Assembly: GCA_003439945.1 (NCBI GenBank)
Contig: QVRM01004004.1
Location: 1 to 64,000, forward strand
Direction of reading: 5' to 3'
DNA: 64,000 nt
Source of the DNA: Dermanyssus gallinae
Lineage: Eukaryota > Arthropoda > Arachnida > Mesostigmata > Dermanyssidae
Below the pieces are notes generated by a model. That model did not search any database. It worked only from the letters and a program-made list of their open reading frames with translations, and was not told the DNA's origin. Within the stretch, counting starts at the first letter, position 1; each line of letters begins with the position of its first letter. Positions 48,025 through 58,813 of this stretch are shown piece after piece. Made by a program: the position numbers and the translations under genes.

Positions 48025-50484
48025 TCATGTTGCTCTATCTTCTTCACGCTTCCGACGAGAGAAGTAGTGCAGCGATTTTCGGTCCAGCGCTGTGCATTCC
48101 ACTGCATGGTACTTGGCACACCTCTGCAGGCAGAACCGGCAGGTGCACAACTCGTACTCCTCGTGAAAGGTTGCGTTTGAACATACCAGGTAGTGATAAC
48201 CATGCACTATGTACCTGGTGTATACGTGGCGATTGTCACATGCAGGACCAGACCAAAGGTGCAAGGCATTGAAAACGTCCAAACCACCGACCTCGCGTCT
48301 GGCCTGTTCGACTTTAGCTTCCCACTCCGAAATAAAACATTCGTAAGGTACTGTACGCGGCATCTTCAGCCTTAGTCGGATTGTTTCAGCAGCCGGTGGG
48401 CAGCCTGACATGAGATACACAAAGCGGCTCCTCGCTCGGATAGGCAAGCAGAGCACTCGCTTCATATATAATGAAAAACACCTTTCAAGCTGGTTAAAAT
48501 TCGCCAGCGTGAGGTGGTTCCACACCCTGTCAAGACCGTACATCAGCCCCGGAACAATCTTAAGCATGAAGAGCCTCACTGCTGAGAGAACGGACAGTCT
48601 TCGGACATTGCCTACTTCCCCGTAAAGAGAGACAAGTGCCTTCCGTACTGTTTCGTTTACATGCGCTGTGAACGTCGTTCCCGTATAATGAATCCGAAGG
48701 CCAAGATACTGGAAGGAGTTAACAAACTCCAATGGTTGGCCGCAGCAACGTATAACGTCTCTGGCAGCCAATCGACCTCCACGCCTGAATTTCATGGCTT
48801 TGGTTTTCCTGGTGTTTATCTCAAGTCCCTTCGAGACAAGGAACGCCTCTATCATAGATGTAATGCGCTTGATGGCACCTAAATCGCGATGAGCGACCAC
48901 GATATCATCTGCATACATTACCACTACGGCTTTTTGGTACTCCTGTCGGACGTAACCGACGAGGTCAGCAAGGAGAAGTGTAAACGAGACGCAGCTTAGC
49001 GGGTCTCCTTGCGGAGTTCCCACATTTTGCTTAATCTCTAATACACCCTGCTCACCGTCTACCAACAAGGTGTCCTCCTCAAAGAAACTTGCTATTACAC
49101 TCAGGAGAGAGCCACCCACTCCTGCTCGTTGGAATGCTTCAACCAGCAGATGGCGAGGGGCTTTGTCAAAGGCCTTGACGCAGTCAATAAAGACTGCATA
49201 CAGATGACCTTTGGGTTGTGCCATAGCTCGCTCGATTTCTGACTGGAGAACATGGATTGCATCACGGGTGCCTCGGCCTCTTCTAAAACCGAATTGCTCC
49301 GGTGGAAGTGCCTCTTCAGCCACCCGCTCAATCCATCGAATAACCAATTTAAAGAAAATCTTCTTCAATGTGCGTTCTGACGCCACTCCACGATAGAGAT
49401 TTGGATCCTGCTTGTCATCACCATGCCTACCCTTGAACAGAAGAGAAAGCCTGGCGACATGCCAGACTTTAGGCATCCGCCCCCTCTTTATAATTTCGTT
49501 AAAGAAATCACAGAGAGTTTCTGCCAAGAGAGGAAGTGACTGGATCCAATGCTCATAGCAGACCTGATCGGGCCCTGAGCTCTTTCTCTTCGGGAGTGAC
49601 CGTAGGACCTGACACACCTCCTCCACCTCGAAAGGCAGATTCATGTTGTGCTGCTCCAGTGTAAGCGGATGCTGTACGATTGGAGATACGGCCGCAACGT
49701 CACAATTGAATAAAAGATTAGTTAGGTGGCTCTTTACCTGCCCGTCGCTAAGCGGGTTCACCGCCCTACGAGATCGCACGATGTAAGCTGAAGGCTCTCG
49801 TTCTGCCCTTTCGAGCAGCCGTCGTTCCTCCCGCCTTGCATGTTCCCTTTTATGGTCATAGCAGAGTCTTATATACGCCTTTCTACGCTCAAAGTAGTCC
49901 CGCCTGGCTTGCAGTGATGATGTTGCTCTGGCTCTTGCTTGGCGCAGGAGTCCGAGCACTTCACCGTGGGCGATGTAGCAGGCTCGAGAGTACCACGGGC
50001 GTGATCTCTTTTGCCATAACCTTTTCCACTTCACTGCACTTCTCATCGTTCTCTCCAACTGATCACAAGTGGAATCGATGTCAGGGCTTACCTCAAGACC
50101 GCCCACCGCTCTGTCCAAAAGAGATAGATTAATCCGTCTCATTGCAGACCAGCGCGGCGGGTTATGTCGGTCTCGCCAAATACCGGGAACATCGACAACG
50201 GCCAACACTCGTTGGTGCTTTCGAGCCGCTTCATAAAGAACATCGAAGCTTTCAATTTCACGGCTGACAAGGTTGTGAAACAACAGGTCGATGGTGCTGC
50301 TTCCATTGTGACTCAAATATGTATAGTCTTCACGCGCGTTAGCACATTTCAGACCAATATTTTCCATCACCTGAAGCAGCACCTCGCCTTTATCATCGTT
50401 GGCCCCACAATCGATTCTGGCATTGAAATCACCGCCGACGATAGTTGGCATGGTCAGATTTAACTCTGAAAGTCCAAAGCTCAA
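48025..50484 (-). CDS. ORF2: endonuclease end, reverse transcriptase, Cys/His motif
   Basis: An 819-residue open frame. Residues 1-100 are the endonuclease end: GGDFNAR (17-23), STIDLLFHN (63-71) and a KHQ at the catalytic His position (89-91). A linker and predicted basic helical region (residues 150-235, rich in Arg and Glu) follows. RT spans about 335-600: NLYRGVAS (362-369), EQFGFRRGRGT (396-406), VFIDCVKAFD (431-440, first Asp), GTPQGDPLS (489-497) and YADD (524-527). The C terminus has C782-X2-C785-X7-H793-X3-C797, a motif typical of I/R1-like elements and thought to bind nucleic acid. It would nick DNA and copy element RNA. Residues 1-8 are a shifted reading; the true frame comes from the upstream piece at 50,429-50,845. 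Confidence 0.9.
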   Translation of the reverse strand: MSFGLSELNLTMPTIVGGDFNARIDCGANDDKGEVLLQVMENIGLKCANAREDYTYLSHNGSSTIDLLFHNLVSREIESFDVLYEAARKHQRVLAVVDVPGIWRDRHNPPRWSAMRRINLSLLDRAVGGLEVSPDIDSTCDQLERTMRSAVKWKRLWQKRSRPWYSRACYIAHGEVLGLLRQARARATSSLQARRDYFERRKAYIRLCYDHKREHARREERRLLERAEREPSAYIVRSRRAVNPLSDGQVKSHLTNLLFNCDVAAVSPIVQHPLTLEQHNMNLPFEVEEVCQVLRSLPKRKSSGPDQVCYEHWIQSLPLLAETLCDFFNEIIKRGRMPKVWHVARLSLLFKGRHGDDKQDPNLYRGVASERTLKKIFFKLVIRWIERVAEEALPPEQFGFRRGRGTRDAIHVLQSEIERAMAQPKGHLYAVFIDCVKAFDKAPRHLLVEAFQRAGVGGSLLSVIASFFEEDTLLVDGEQGVLEIKQNVGTPQGDPLSCVSFTLLLADLVGYVRQEYQKAVVVMYADDIVVAHRDLGAIKRITSMIEAFLVSKGLEINTRKTKAMKFRRGGRLAARDVIRCCGQPLEFVNSFQYLGLRIHYTGTTFTAHVNETVRKALVSLYGEVGNVRRLSVLSAVRLFMLKIVPGLMYGLDRVWNHLTLANFNQLERCFSLYMKRVLCLPIRARSRFVYLMSGCPPAAETIRLRLKMPRTVPYECFISEWEAKVEQARREVGGLDVFNALHLWSGPACDNRHVYTRYIVHGYHYLVCSNATFHEEYELCTCRFCLQRCAKYHAVECTALDRKSLHYFSRRKREEDRAT

Positions 50485-50845
50485 TCACCGTTTCAGCAAC
50501 CTCCGCAGAATCGAATGTGGGTGGGAAATAGAATACAGCGACGTTTACCCTCCCAGAGGAGAGCACTACACAGTATTCATCTTTCCTGACGCATTGCATC
50601 GGTGGTAAGCGCTTATGTAGGTAGATAGATAACCCACCCACAGGTCTTCCCCGACCTCCCGCAGGTAAGACAGCCAGCTGGTGAAAGACCCGCATATCAT
50701 TGATATGCAGTTCGTCCCGCTGAAATGTCTCCGTGAGGAGTGCAATGTCAACCAACTTAAACATGTCATCACGTGCAAGATCCATTGCCCCCTTCACAAG
50801 TCCCTCACAATTCCAGAGAAGCACTCGTAGAGGTATGTTTGCCAC
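50429..50845 (-). pseudogene. ORF2 start: AP endonuclease N-terminal part
   Basis: A 138-residue frame starting 27 bases after the ORF1 stop (50,873), the expected ORF1-ORF2 spacing. It contains WNCEG (residues 11-15, catalytic Asn region) and LLTET (36-40, metal-binding Glu), then GGLSIYL. The family sequence ends near residue 126. The remaining residues and stop are a shifted reading of the region that encodes the GGDFNAR approach in the 819-residue frame. A single-base indel between about 50,484 and 50,450 therefore splits the endonuclease in two. Confidence 0.8.
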
Positions 50846-50872
50846 TACGCTTGCAGTTCTAGAACTGGTCAG

Positions 50873-51185
50873 TCACTTACGGGGGCTTGGACCGCCAGGC
50901 GCACTAAAACTCTCCTTAACCATCCTCTCGTAGGGGACGTTCCCAACCCAGCGACGGAACAGGCTTCCCTTTGGCCAGAATTCATTTCTGCGACAGTTTG
51001 CGTAATCTTCGTCACGCACCACCACACAGAACACAGCATCACTACCATGTGTATGTAGCTTCCAAACCGCTTTCACAGTTATGCCCTTGCCAGTAAGCCA
51101 GGCTTGCAGCCCGACCGCCGATGTCTTCTGCGCCAATCGTGCCACTCTCAAGGCGCAGATCTTCGCTGGTCTAGCATAGACTTCT
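50873..51185 (-). pseudogene. ORF1 C-terminal fragment
   Basis: The conserved-looking part is the last 100 or so residues of the frame at 50,873-51,268. ICALRVARLA and FCVVVRDEDYA are followed by FWPKGSLFRRWVGN, a pattern seen at the end of ORF1 proteins of several arthropod non-LTR elements. Upstream of about 51,180 the frame turns into AT-rich flanking sequence, so the ATG at 51,268 is not a native start. ORF1 proteins coat element RNA. The CCHC knuckles often found in ORF1 are not in this fragment. Confidence 0.6.
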
Positions 51186-51450
51186 AATTGTCTATTAGCA
51201 TAATAATATTGAATTAAAAAGGTATGGAAAAACGGATGTTTTTTTCTATATACCATTGTTGTGAACAAAGGCGGTACGATAAGATAGCAAATAACCTACA
51301 TGTACATATAGCTGAATAGGTTGACAGTAAGAAAAAATCAAGGGTTATTAGAGCGGACTTGCAATGCGTAATTACTGTACCCTCAATCTGACAAATAAAT
51401 CTAATTGCATTATAACGTTATTCGGCAAGTCTATAAAACAGCGACTCTAG

Positions 51451-51488
51451 TTATATAAACGCTATATATAACTATAGCGTTTATATAA
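51451..51488. other. Perfect 16-bp inverted repeat, 6-nt loop
   Basis: ttatataaacgctata (51,451-51,466) and tatagcgtttatataa (51,473-51,488) are exact reverse complements around tataac. It lies about 270 bp beyond the truncated 5' end of the 48-kb element, with no gene recognised nearby. Confidence 0.85.
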
Positions 51489-51764
51489 ATATATCCGTTC
51501 TGAGCGCCGTGAGTGGTTGTAGGGTTATGATTCTGAAGTATTTGGCGTGAATGCTAATAAAGAACTTCATTTTTAACGAATTCTCTTCTAAGCGACCATG
51601 TCGCGTCTTCGGACCGGCCTTGTATATTCTTCAGATGAAGCAGAATTTTATCACGAACACGAAGGTGTGCTTAGTTTCTGTCTAGGAAGACTGGTTGTCT
51701 CGCAACAGCACATTTTATGCTCCTATGTCGGGCAAAAACACCAGTGTCACATATTGTAGTAATT

Positions 51765-51877
51765 TCACTCTCATTCCGAAACAAGACTTCTCAGAGACCA
51801 TGTTCCATTGGAAAAAACATCTGCTTTAACGAGCTCTACAATTCCATATATCGTGCTTCAAATATTCCTGAAACACC

Positions 51878-51879
<2 letters not shown>
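51765..51879. mobile_element. Palindromic MITE-like element, right-arm fragment
   Basis: Matches the right arm at 55,590-55,696 in order: ttcactctc, aaacaagact, ccattggaaaaaacat, gagctctac, then a terminus reading cctgaaacaccctg. The terminus meets a (TA)n tract directly. The rest of the element is not recognisable. Confidence 0.6.
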
Positions 51880-51937
<58 letters not shown>

Positions 51938-51983
51938 TAACGTTTTGTTGGTTGTTAAAAACTTATATATATATATATATATA
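51880..51983. repeat. (TA)n microsatellites
   Basis: TA arrays at 51,880-51,935 and 51,964-51,983, separated by 28 bp. Confidence 0.95.
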
Positions 51984-52378
51984 CACACTGGTACTGTCAA
52001 GAGTTTTTTTACCAATTGTATGCGTGTTTCAAAGAGCCCCCTGAAAAATGCTGTTTTGCTCGATTAATTAATTGCTTCAACGAATGGCGGTTGAGAATTG
52101 CCGCGGTGCTATATTAGCTGGCAGTCAGACCACAATGCTCGTGCGAGTCGACCATATGACCGTTAGAATTTTATAATGTTCAATGTTTTCGAATCAAATA
52201 TCATCTCTGGAAGTACGAAATTATTTTCTCTCAAATTCCCTGTTATTTCACAATGTAACCCTTAGATCGTATAACGTACGATGCCTTAATCAATGCTTAT
52301 TATTTTTTGTGCTTCCTTATGGTGTACTGTAGCGAAAAAAAATTAAACACAGTATGCTGCCATAGCAGCTTAGTTTTG

Positions 52379-52411
<33 letters not shown>

Positions 52412-52575
52412 CATAAAAATCACCACAAAAGATTATAAGTAGACCTCACGTGTTGCTTACTCTCAACGGAAACACTTCTGCGGTGTCTATAGTCCCGTTT
52501 GGCGCGCATACACTGGCACCTATGTTTACGTCTAGTGTTTACATTAGAATATATATATATATATATATATATATT
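52379..52575. repeat. (TA)n microsatellites with flanking inverted repeat
   Basis: TA arrays at 52,379-52,408 and 52,549-52,575. The second is flanked by tttacattagaat on the left and attctaacgtaa on the right, an imperfect inverted repeat centred on the array. Confidence 0.85.
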
Positions 52576-54432
52576 TAGATTCTAACGTAAGCATGTTTAC
52601 ATGCGCCAGACGTGGGTTGGATCCTTTGTAATACGAATAGGGCATCTGTACTTTTCTCGGTGCTCCAAGAAGCAATGTTGGCGGAGCCCCCCCTCGCCCC
52701 GCTTTCCCTCCCCCAGATGAGTCGGTCCAATAGAGCGTCTTGGACAGGCGGCACATGTGCATTGTCTAAACACCATACGGTCGAAATGCAACGACGAACA
52801 GCATACGAATCGACCCGCGGCCAAAGCAAATTCAAGATAAATCTACCGGAAGCAATTTGCCCACATTGTCCGATCACCCAGAGGACGGACTGTGCAGACG
52901 ATTTCGTCTGTTCGCTGCCGTGTCGTCAGCTAGCAGGGCACCGGTGCGGCAATTGCGTTGAGAGCGACGGCTAACGCTGCTGCTACTACTGCCGAGTTGT
53001 TGTTTTGTTGTTGTTGCTGTTGTTGTTGTTGTCGTGCTGTCGGTATCATAGCCGGTGTGACAGTTTCTTTTTTTTCGCCTGCAATCCACAGAAACGCCAA
53101 GCTCTCCGCGCAGTGTTTAATGGATATTCATTGAAGTGTGCTAGGGTGATGTAAATCAAATGGCATGGTCGTCCACATCATCAGCAGAAGCAACTCCCCC
53201 AAGGGGCCTGAAGAACATCAGTTTGTCCAGATAGACAGACTATCTGAGATAAACGATTCACCGACGATCTGCCGAGATGCCGATGGCGGAGCCGCACTTA
53301 GAGAAGTAATCACCAGTACGCTTCTCCGCCGGTTCTTGAAATCCTTGAAAGCATGCAAATATTGCCAATTGTAGGCTGGACATTTCGGCTTATACGCACT
53401 CTTTGGTGTTATATGTATGCATGTATGTGTGGGTGTGTGTGGTACTCGAGCAATTTGTTGTCACATGTATCTCCAAAAGCCTATTTAGGCTTCTTATCGG
53501 GGCGTCGAAAAGGTACCTATTTCCCACAACGACCTTATCCCCTACTTCTCCTCCTAGGTCGAAGTGAAGTAGTAGCGCACATTGGGAGTTAGGCTGAATT
53601 CTTCCAGCCGACGATATATCCCGCGAAGTTTCGGGATAGAGTTCAAGAGTGCGGACATTCTAGAGGCTGCCTGCATCTGGAGGCATGTTGCCGGAGACGC
53701 TCAACCAACGTGGCGATCAAGTCGTGCTCTCTTAGCTCAAAGATCGTGCACTCCTTAGGCATGCGCTGTGCGTCGTACCCCTGTCCTAGGTTATCAAACG
53801 GGCAGACTGAAGAGGCTGCTTGCCAGATGCAGTGCAGGCATTTTCTATTTTTGGTCCCATAAAGTATTAGTTCAGAGGGCAAAAGACTGACCAGGGGCTT
53901 TATCGAGCCACTACCTAGGGCTAGCTTTATGTAGGTATGACATATTTACGTTTTGTCTTCCTCACACTTTCACACTCTTTGCTTCACGTGCACATCTGCG
54001 GGAAAATTTTAGTTCAACTTCGACTACCAATGCTGTCATTGGTGAATTTATCACAAGTAACTTTCTTGTCATTGTGTCTTGCATTTCTTAGAAGCATGTT
54101 CCGTGCACTGAAAAGAGTGTTTAAGAACCAAAAGGGGACAAATCGTAAGGTTTTAGTATAAAACGAGCGCATACGCATACCTTGAGCTAACTCGTATTTG
54201 GTACTCCTGTATGCACATACGCACAGCGGATCAATATGCTGAAATCGTATTTACAATTCGTCATCGCCACAAGCGTAACTTTTGCAAGATCTAAATAAAT
54301 ATACCGGTAAGCAGGCATCGTATATCTGCGTATAATATACAGTGAAGAAACAATGATAATGATTTCACTGTATTGACAAACGTCAAAACTTATACATCTT
54401 GCTGTTTGCTCTACGTTGTCCGTCTCAAATAC

Positions 54433-54436
<4 letters not shown>
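52576..54436. other. No gene recognised; GTT-rich tract
   Basis: A GTT-rich tract lies at 52,995-53,032. The minus-strand frame at 53,643-53,882 has spaced Cys residues (CLHC, CRQPLEC) but matches nothing I know. The rest shows no domain. Confidence 0.35.
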
Positions 54437-54464
<28 letters not shown>

Positions 54465-54489
54465 GCGATAAGATCCTAGTTTATTCCTT

Positions 54490-54543
<54 letters not shown>
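54437..54543. repeat. (TA)n microsatellites
   Basis: TA arrays at 54,437-54,464 and 54,495-54,543. The second ends 4 bp before the terminus of a palindromic element. Confidence 0.95.
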
Positions 54544-54547
<4 letters not shown>

Positions 54548-55696
54548 TCAGGGAGGTTTGTACTTCTTTCGAGGTTTGATAGAGCTCGGCAAAAAAATAA
54601 TTTTTCCCTATTGAGGGAGGACGCGGAAACGTCTTGTTAAGGAGAGAGAGTGAAGTTTATAAAAGTAGTTATTCAGCTTTTTTTCTCCTACATAAATGTG
54701 CGAAATCTACGTTTGCGGGAGAACCAGTCAACGCATGAAGGAACCGATTACACCAGCGTGTTCGGAGGAGAATTCTGCACAACGAAAGATACTTTACTAG
54801 CTTGCGTAGCAAAAAGCGAATACCCAGATTAAGGAAAGTCATAAAAAGTCGGTATGCTGTTATGTCGTACGTTAACGCTTTTTCGTGAAAAATCGTAAAT
54901 TATTTCCATTACGACCAAAAATGTATGTCCAAAAGACCACTCTCACGCAATAGCAAATTTAATGCCCACCACTTTCGTACCAGAGTGATGATGCTGCGTT
55001 ACGTAGTTGTCAAGTCACTAAGCTTTTTCGATAGCCATATCGAAAGCGACGACATGCATATTTGCATAGGGCGTATAAGAAAGTTAGGTACATATTTTGA
55101 GGTTTGGTAGAACTCAGCAAGAGAATAATTTTTCCTAGTGGAAGGAGGGAGCTTAAACGTCTCGGCAAATTTTTACGGTTCTGAACGTGAAAACTTGCAC
55201 GTAAAACATAACAACTATGACTGTCGAAAACGCTTAGTTACTTGACAACTACGTAAAGCAGCACCATCACCTTTGTACGAAAATGATGGGCATTAAATTT
55301 GCTATTGCGTGAGAGTGGTCTTTTGGACGTACATTTTTGGTCGCAATGGAAAAATTTTACGTTTTTCATGAAAAAGCGTTAACGTAAAAAATCGATTTTT
55401 CATGACTTTCCTTAATCTGGGTATTCGCTTTTTGCTACGCAAGCTAATAAAAAGTCTTCCGTTGTGCAGAATTTTCCTCCGAACACGCCGGGGTAATCGG
55501 TTCCTTCATGCGTTTACTGGTTCTCCCGCAAACGTAGATTTCGCACAACTATGTAGGAGAAAAAAAGCTGAATAACTACTTTTATAAACTTCACTCTCTC
55601 TCCTAAACAAGACCTTTCCGCGTCCTCCCTCCAGTGGAAAAAAATATTTTTGTGCCGAGCTCTATCAAACCTCGAAAGAAGTACAATACTCCCTGA
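54548..55696. mobile_element. 1.15-kb palindromic MITE or foldback element, copy 2
   Basis: Left arm about 54,548-55,035, right arm about 55,200-55,696. They are reverse complements over almost their full 480-bp length with few mismatches, starting TCAGGGAG and ending CTCCCTGA. Shared blocks include tttcgaggtttgatagagct, acgtttgcgggagaacc, cgcatgaaggaaccgatta and aagaccactctcacgcaata. The loop (55,036-55,199) holds a further partial copy of the terminal segment (gaggtttggtagaactcagc, 55,101 on), suggesting nesting or a composite origin. No transposase is present, so this is a non-autonomous DNA element needing a transposase in trans. Left flank ...tatatacaca; right flank atatag. A TA target duplication is possible but not demonstrable in TA-rich DNA. 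Confidence 0.85.
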
Positions 55697-58477
55697 ATAT
55701 AGAAACTGCAAAAATGCCAAGTAGCTGAAGACGTTGTCAACAAGTTGTCCAGGCAGTTAATATAACCAGAAAGACTCTAATCATTCAGATTAATAGTAAC
55801 CATTTTGCAAGAAGAATATTGTCTATCGACCCGTGATGGGCATAGCATGGATTCTATTTCAGTTTGTTTGTGGTTTATTTTTTTTGAGAAGAGACTAACT
55901 GGAAAATGCGGTTCGTACACACGGACGCCACGACAGGAAAGCTTAGCTACAAATGTGGGCCGGTTATTGTGGGCCGGTAGTGTGGGGCTCCAATCCACTA
56001 AAGACCTCCCGAGGGAAGTTATGTCCCCATCCCCACACTCAACTGGGAACTGCGCAAGCAACACTTCAAACAATTGAGGGGGGGTGAATAATAGCGTCAT
56101 TATCATAGCTGCCCTGGAGTGCCTCACGGGGTCTTGTCGAGTAAAAACGATTCTTCTCTTCTTTGGCGTGCAAAATACGTTCGATCGTACGAGCTATAAG
56201 ATTCCGGTCACCACGTGAATTCATAAGAAGGTGTATGAGCTTTTTTAGACTGCCATTACTTGTTGTGGTTAAGTCCGTACGTAAAGGAGCCCACGGCGGG
56301 CACAGCAATACTGCGCGTTCCGGCGTGTCCTGCGTTGTCCCTTCACAGCGCTTGCAGGGTGGCGTAGTTTGTTTGTGTTGCTCGAGTAGCTTTGGCTAGA
56401 AGTCAAACGTGCTAACGAGCTTGCGTTACGTGGCCCTAATACTTGTCGTCCTAGCATGTCGTCTTTTCGGAATCAGCAACACCTACATACACGATGCATC
56501 AGCATCTTAGGCATTACAATAGAATTTGCGCTGCATCTCGTGCCTTAATCCTCCTAATGTCTCCCACATAAGCTTACTTATTCAGTTTTTGGATTCCTTG
56601 TCATATAACTGCCGTAGCAAGATTTATTAAGGCACACTCCGGCTTTACCTATTGCAGGCGATATATTCGTCATCTTTCAAAAACATGGTTTCGTAAAACC
56701 AGCAAGGAGGACGTTATAGGGGAGCGTGCGATAAGGAAATGCCTCACTACATGAACGGCTGCTATGATGATAGCAATGTTCCTGTTAAATCCTAAAATGT
56801 CTGGTCAGATTAATCACTTAATAAAACTATTCTTATTGCCAAATATCGCTCACTTTTCTGCCAGAATATTGACAGGCTAAAGCCATCGTGACTAGAGGAA
56901 TTTGTTACCCAGCTCTTCCATGCGTTTGCGGAAACAAAGAAGCCTCATGTTCACTAAGTTGTCAGTTTTAGTAAACTTTCCTCACCAATTTGATTACAGT
57001 TCTTAAATTCACATTTGTAGCTTTACCTTCCGATATATCCCCGCAGCCAAGTTGATTGTCCATATTATGTGGCCAATAATTTATTGTGCAAAATAAACTT
57101 CTCTGCTAGGAGCACTATCCAAGAAATTTGCTATTTATATCCCAGTCGTTATTAGTTTAAACAAACGCACCATTAATACGAGTATAATGGAATTTTTATT
57201 TTTGCTTAGAATGCGAATATTAGATTACTTACAAGTGAAATTCTAGTCGATGTGGATGGCACTGAGTCATTGTCAACGGTCTGCTGTCGTTTTTAAATTC
57301 ATGTAGAGGCAGGCTTCCGGTTCATTAACACGCAGTTAGTTCCGGACCTTCTCTTGCCGTCTGTCTATGCCCGCTGCTTTAACCCCGACGTAAGAGAAAC
57401 ATTTAGAGTTATTCGCGAATGCGGTTTTATTTTAGGTAGGTTTGGTTTTGGATGCTGCGGATGTTCGGATGACAATATTTAATGTTTGTGTACATTAGAA
57501 TTATACCGCGGCCTTCGTTTATACCAATTGGTAGAGCTCCTTCGCTGGAGACCCGTATATTGGCACACTTTGATTGAGCCTCGAGTATCTTAGTTGTTGA
57601 ACTTGAAAGCTGCCGCCAATACTGATCTCCTAATCGATTTATTTTTACGACTTGGTAAGCTGTCGCTTGATCATAGCCATATGATTTGCTTGCAAAGGAC
57701 CATCTTCGGCTGTCTCCCTATTATTACTCAGTCTAGCTTCCACATTTTTCCTTTCTAGTTCCTTCAGGCAGCAGCTATGTGTCCGTCCTCTGTCTTTATG
57801 ACCTTCTTCTTTTTCTGGCACCAGCTAAGCAGAATCGTTAAAAGATGCCCTTTACCCAAGCGGCACGGGTGATTACTGCCATGACCTTAAATGCCACTTG
57901 ACCCCACTCTCTCCACGGCAATTTAATCAGCCCGCTGCTAACCCGATCTGCACTATGGGGCCACGCCGACACTACCTGCTCTCAGACATTGCCATCTGAC
58001 CTACTATCCTGGTCTGTCTAACACTCTTTAATTAAATCAGTCAGCTTGCCCAGCAATGATCAGCTTCATATCAGTCGCCGCTTAACGTCCTTAAATCGCA
58101 TGCCTTATAGTATACCGACTCATATATAAACCATGTGCCTCCGCTAGGCAAACTGTCATAGTGCGGATATTTTGATTTTGACCCCTGCAGTTGTATCGTT
58201 TGCTGATGTTTGTTTACGTTAGAGTACTTCGTCGCTGTGCCGCCGGCTGTATACTCGAGGGGGTGCATTATAAAGGTTCAAATTCGTAATCCGAGCACTC
58301 GCCCGTTGGTGCAACTAGGGCCATTACGTTCAGACCTTGATCGAGTGTACAGGCTGACCATATATATTCACAATTCCCGCTCATCCGTACCCATGCTTCA
58401 ATTTGCGTTTAACATTGGTCGCGAAGATGGTAACCTTGCTCAAATCGTTACGTCAACCTGAGACTATAGAGCAAAAT
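55697..58477. other. No gene seen
   Basis: Several open frames of 60-116 codons (for example 55,777-56,127, minus, and 58,210-58,461, plus) show no recognisable domain. No RNA gene is recognised. Confidence 0.4.

Positions 58478-58562
<85 letters not shown>
58478..58562. repeat. (TA)n microsatellite
   Basis: About 85 bp of TA with one C interruption. Confidence 0.96.
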
Positions 58563-58566
<4 letters not shown>

Positions 58567-58592
58567 GTATTATTTTGTATTTTTTTCAATAC

Positions 58593-58813
58593 TGTTTATT
58601 TCACTCAAATTGATATTTTTAGGTGGTGTCTCGTTGTCGAGAAGCTTGTGCAGCGCCAGCAAAAGCCGTCGTCGTCGCCTGTCGGCTGAGGGCCTCGACG
58701 ACATTTTTGAACTTGTCTCAGGAGACGAGCGAACTGTTTGCGCTGCTTTTTGGTTGCCGTGTTTGCTGAGCTCAACGAACGGAACCGGAAGGTCAGGAAT
58801 ATCACTTACGTGA
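58593..58813 (-). mobile_element. Retrotransposon 3' tail plus GC-richer open segment
   Basis: tgtttatttcactcaaattga (58,593-58,613) is the same 3' tail as the 48-kb element, 30 bp from the TA tract. The next 195 bp are open in one frame on each strand and markedly richer in GC than the flanks. On the minus strand the reading DRRRRLLLALHKLL sits where the 48-kb ORF has DRKSLHYFSRRKREE, so this is probably the 3' end of a diverged copy. A host exon is the alternative: the plus frame is preceded by tttttag and followed by GTGAGT, and the minus strand has GTAAGT at the same place. Confidence 0.45.

Larger units (their letters stand above)
47966..51185 (-). mobile_element. Two-ORF non-LTR retrotransposon, best-preserved element
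   Basis: Minus-strand element of about 3.2 kb: the end of ORF1, then ORF2 (AP endonuclease, reverse transcriptase, C-terminal Cys/His motif), then a 3' tail (48,024-47,966). The tail includes gtttatttcactcaaattgagtat (AATAAA on the element strand) and a short TTACAA-like repeat. ORF1 is cut at about 51,180, so the element is 5' truncated. ORF2 carries one frameshift, in the endonuclease. The RT (VFIDCVKAFD, GTPQGDPLS, YADD) and terminal CX2CX7HX3C motif suggest the I/R1/LOA-like assemblage, but the clade is not certain. Related 3' fragments at 28.65, 43.9, 58.6 and 63.5-64.0 kb show the family is abundant locally. Confidence 0.9.
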
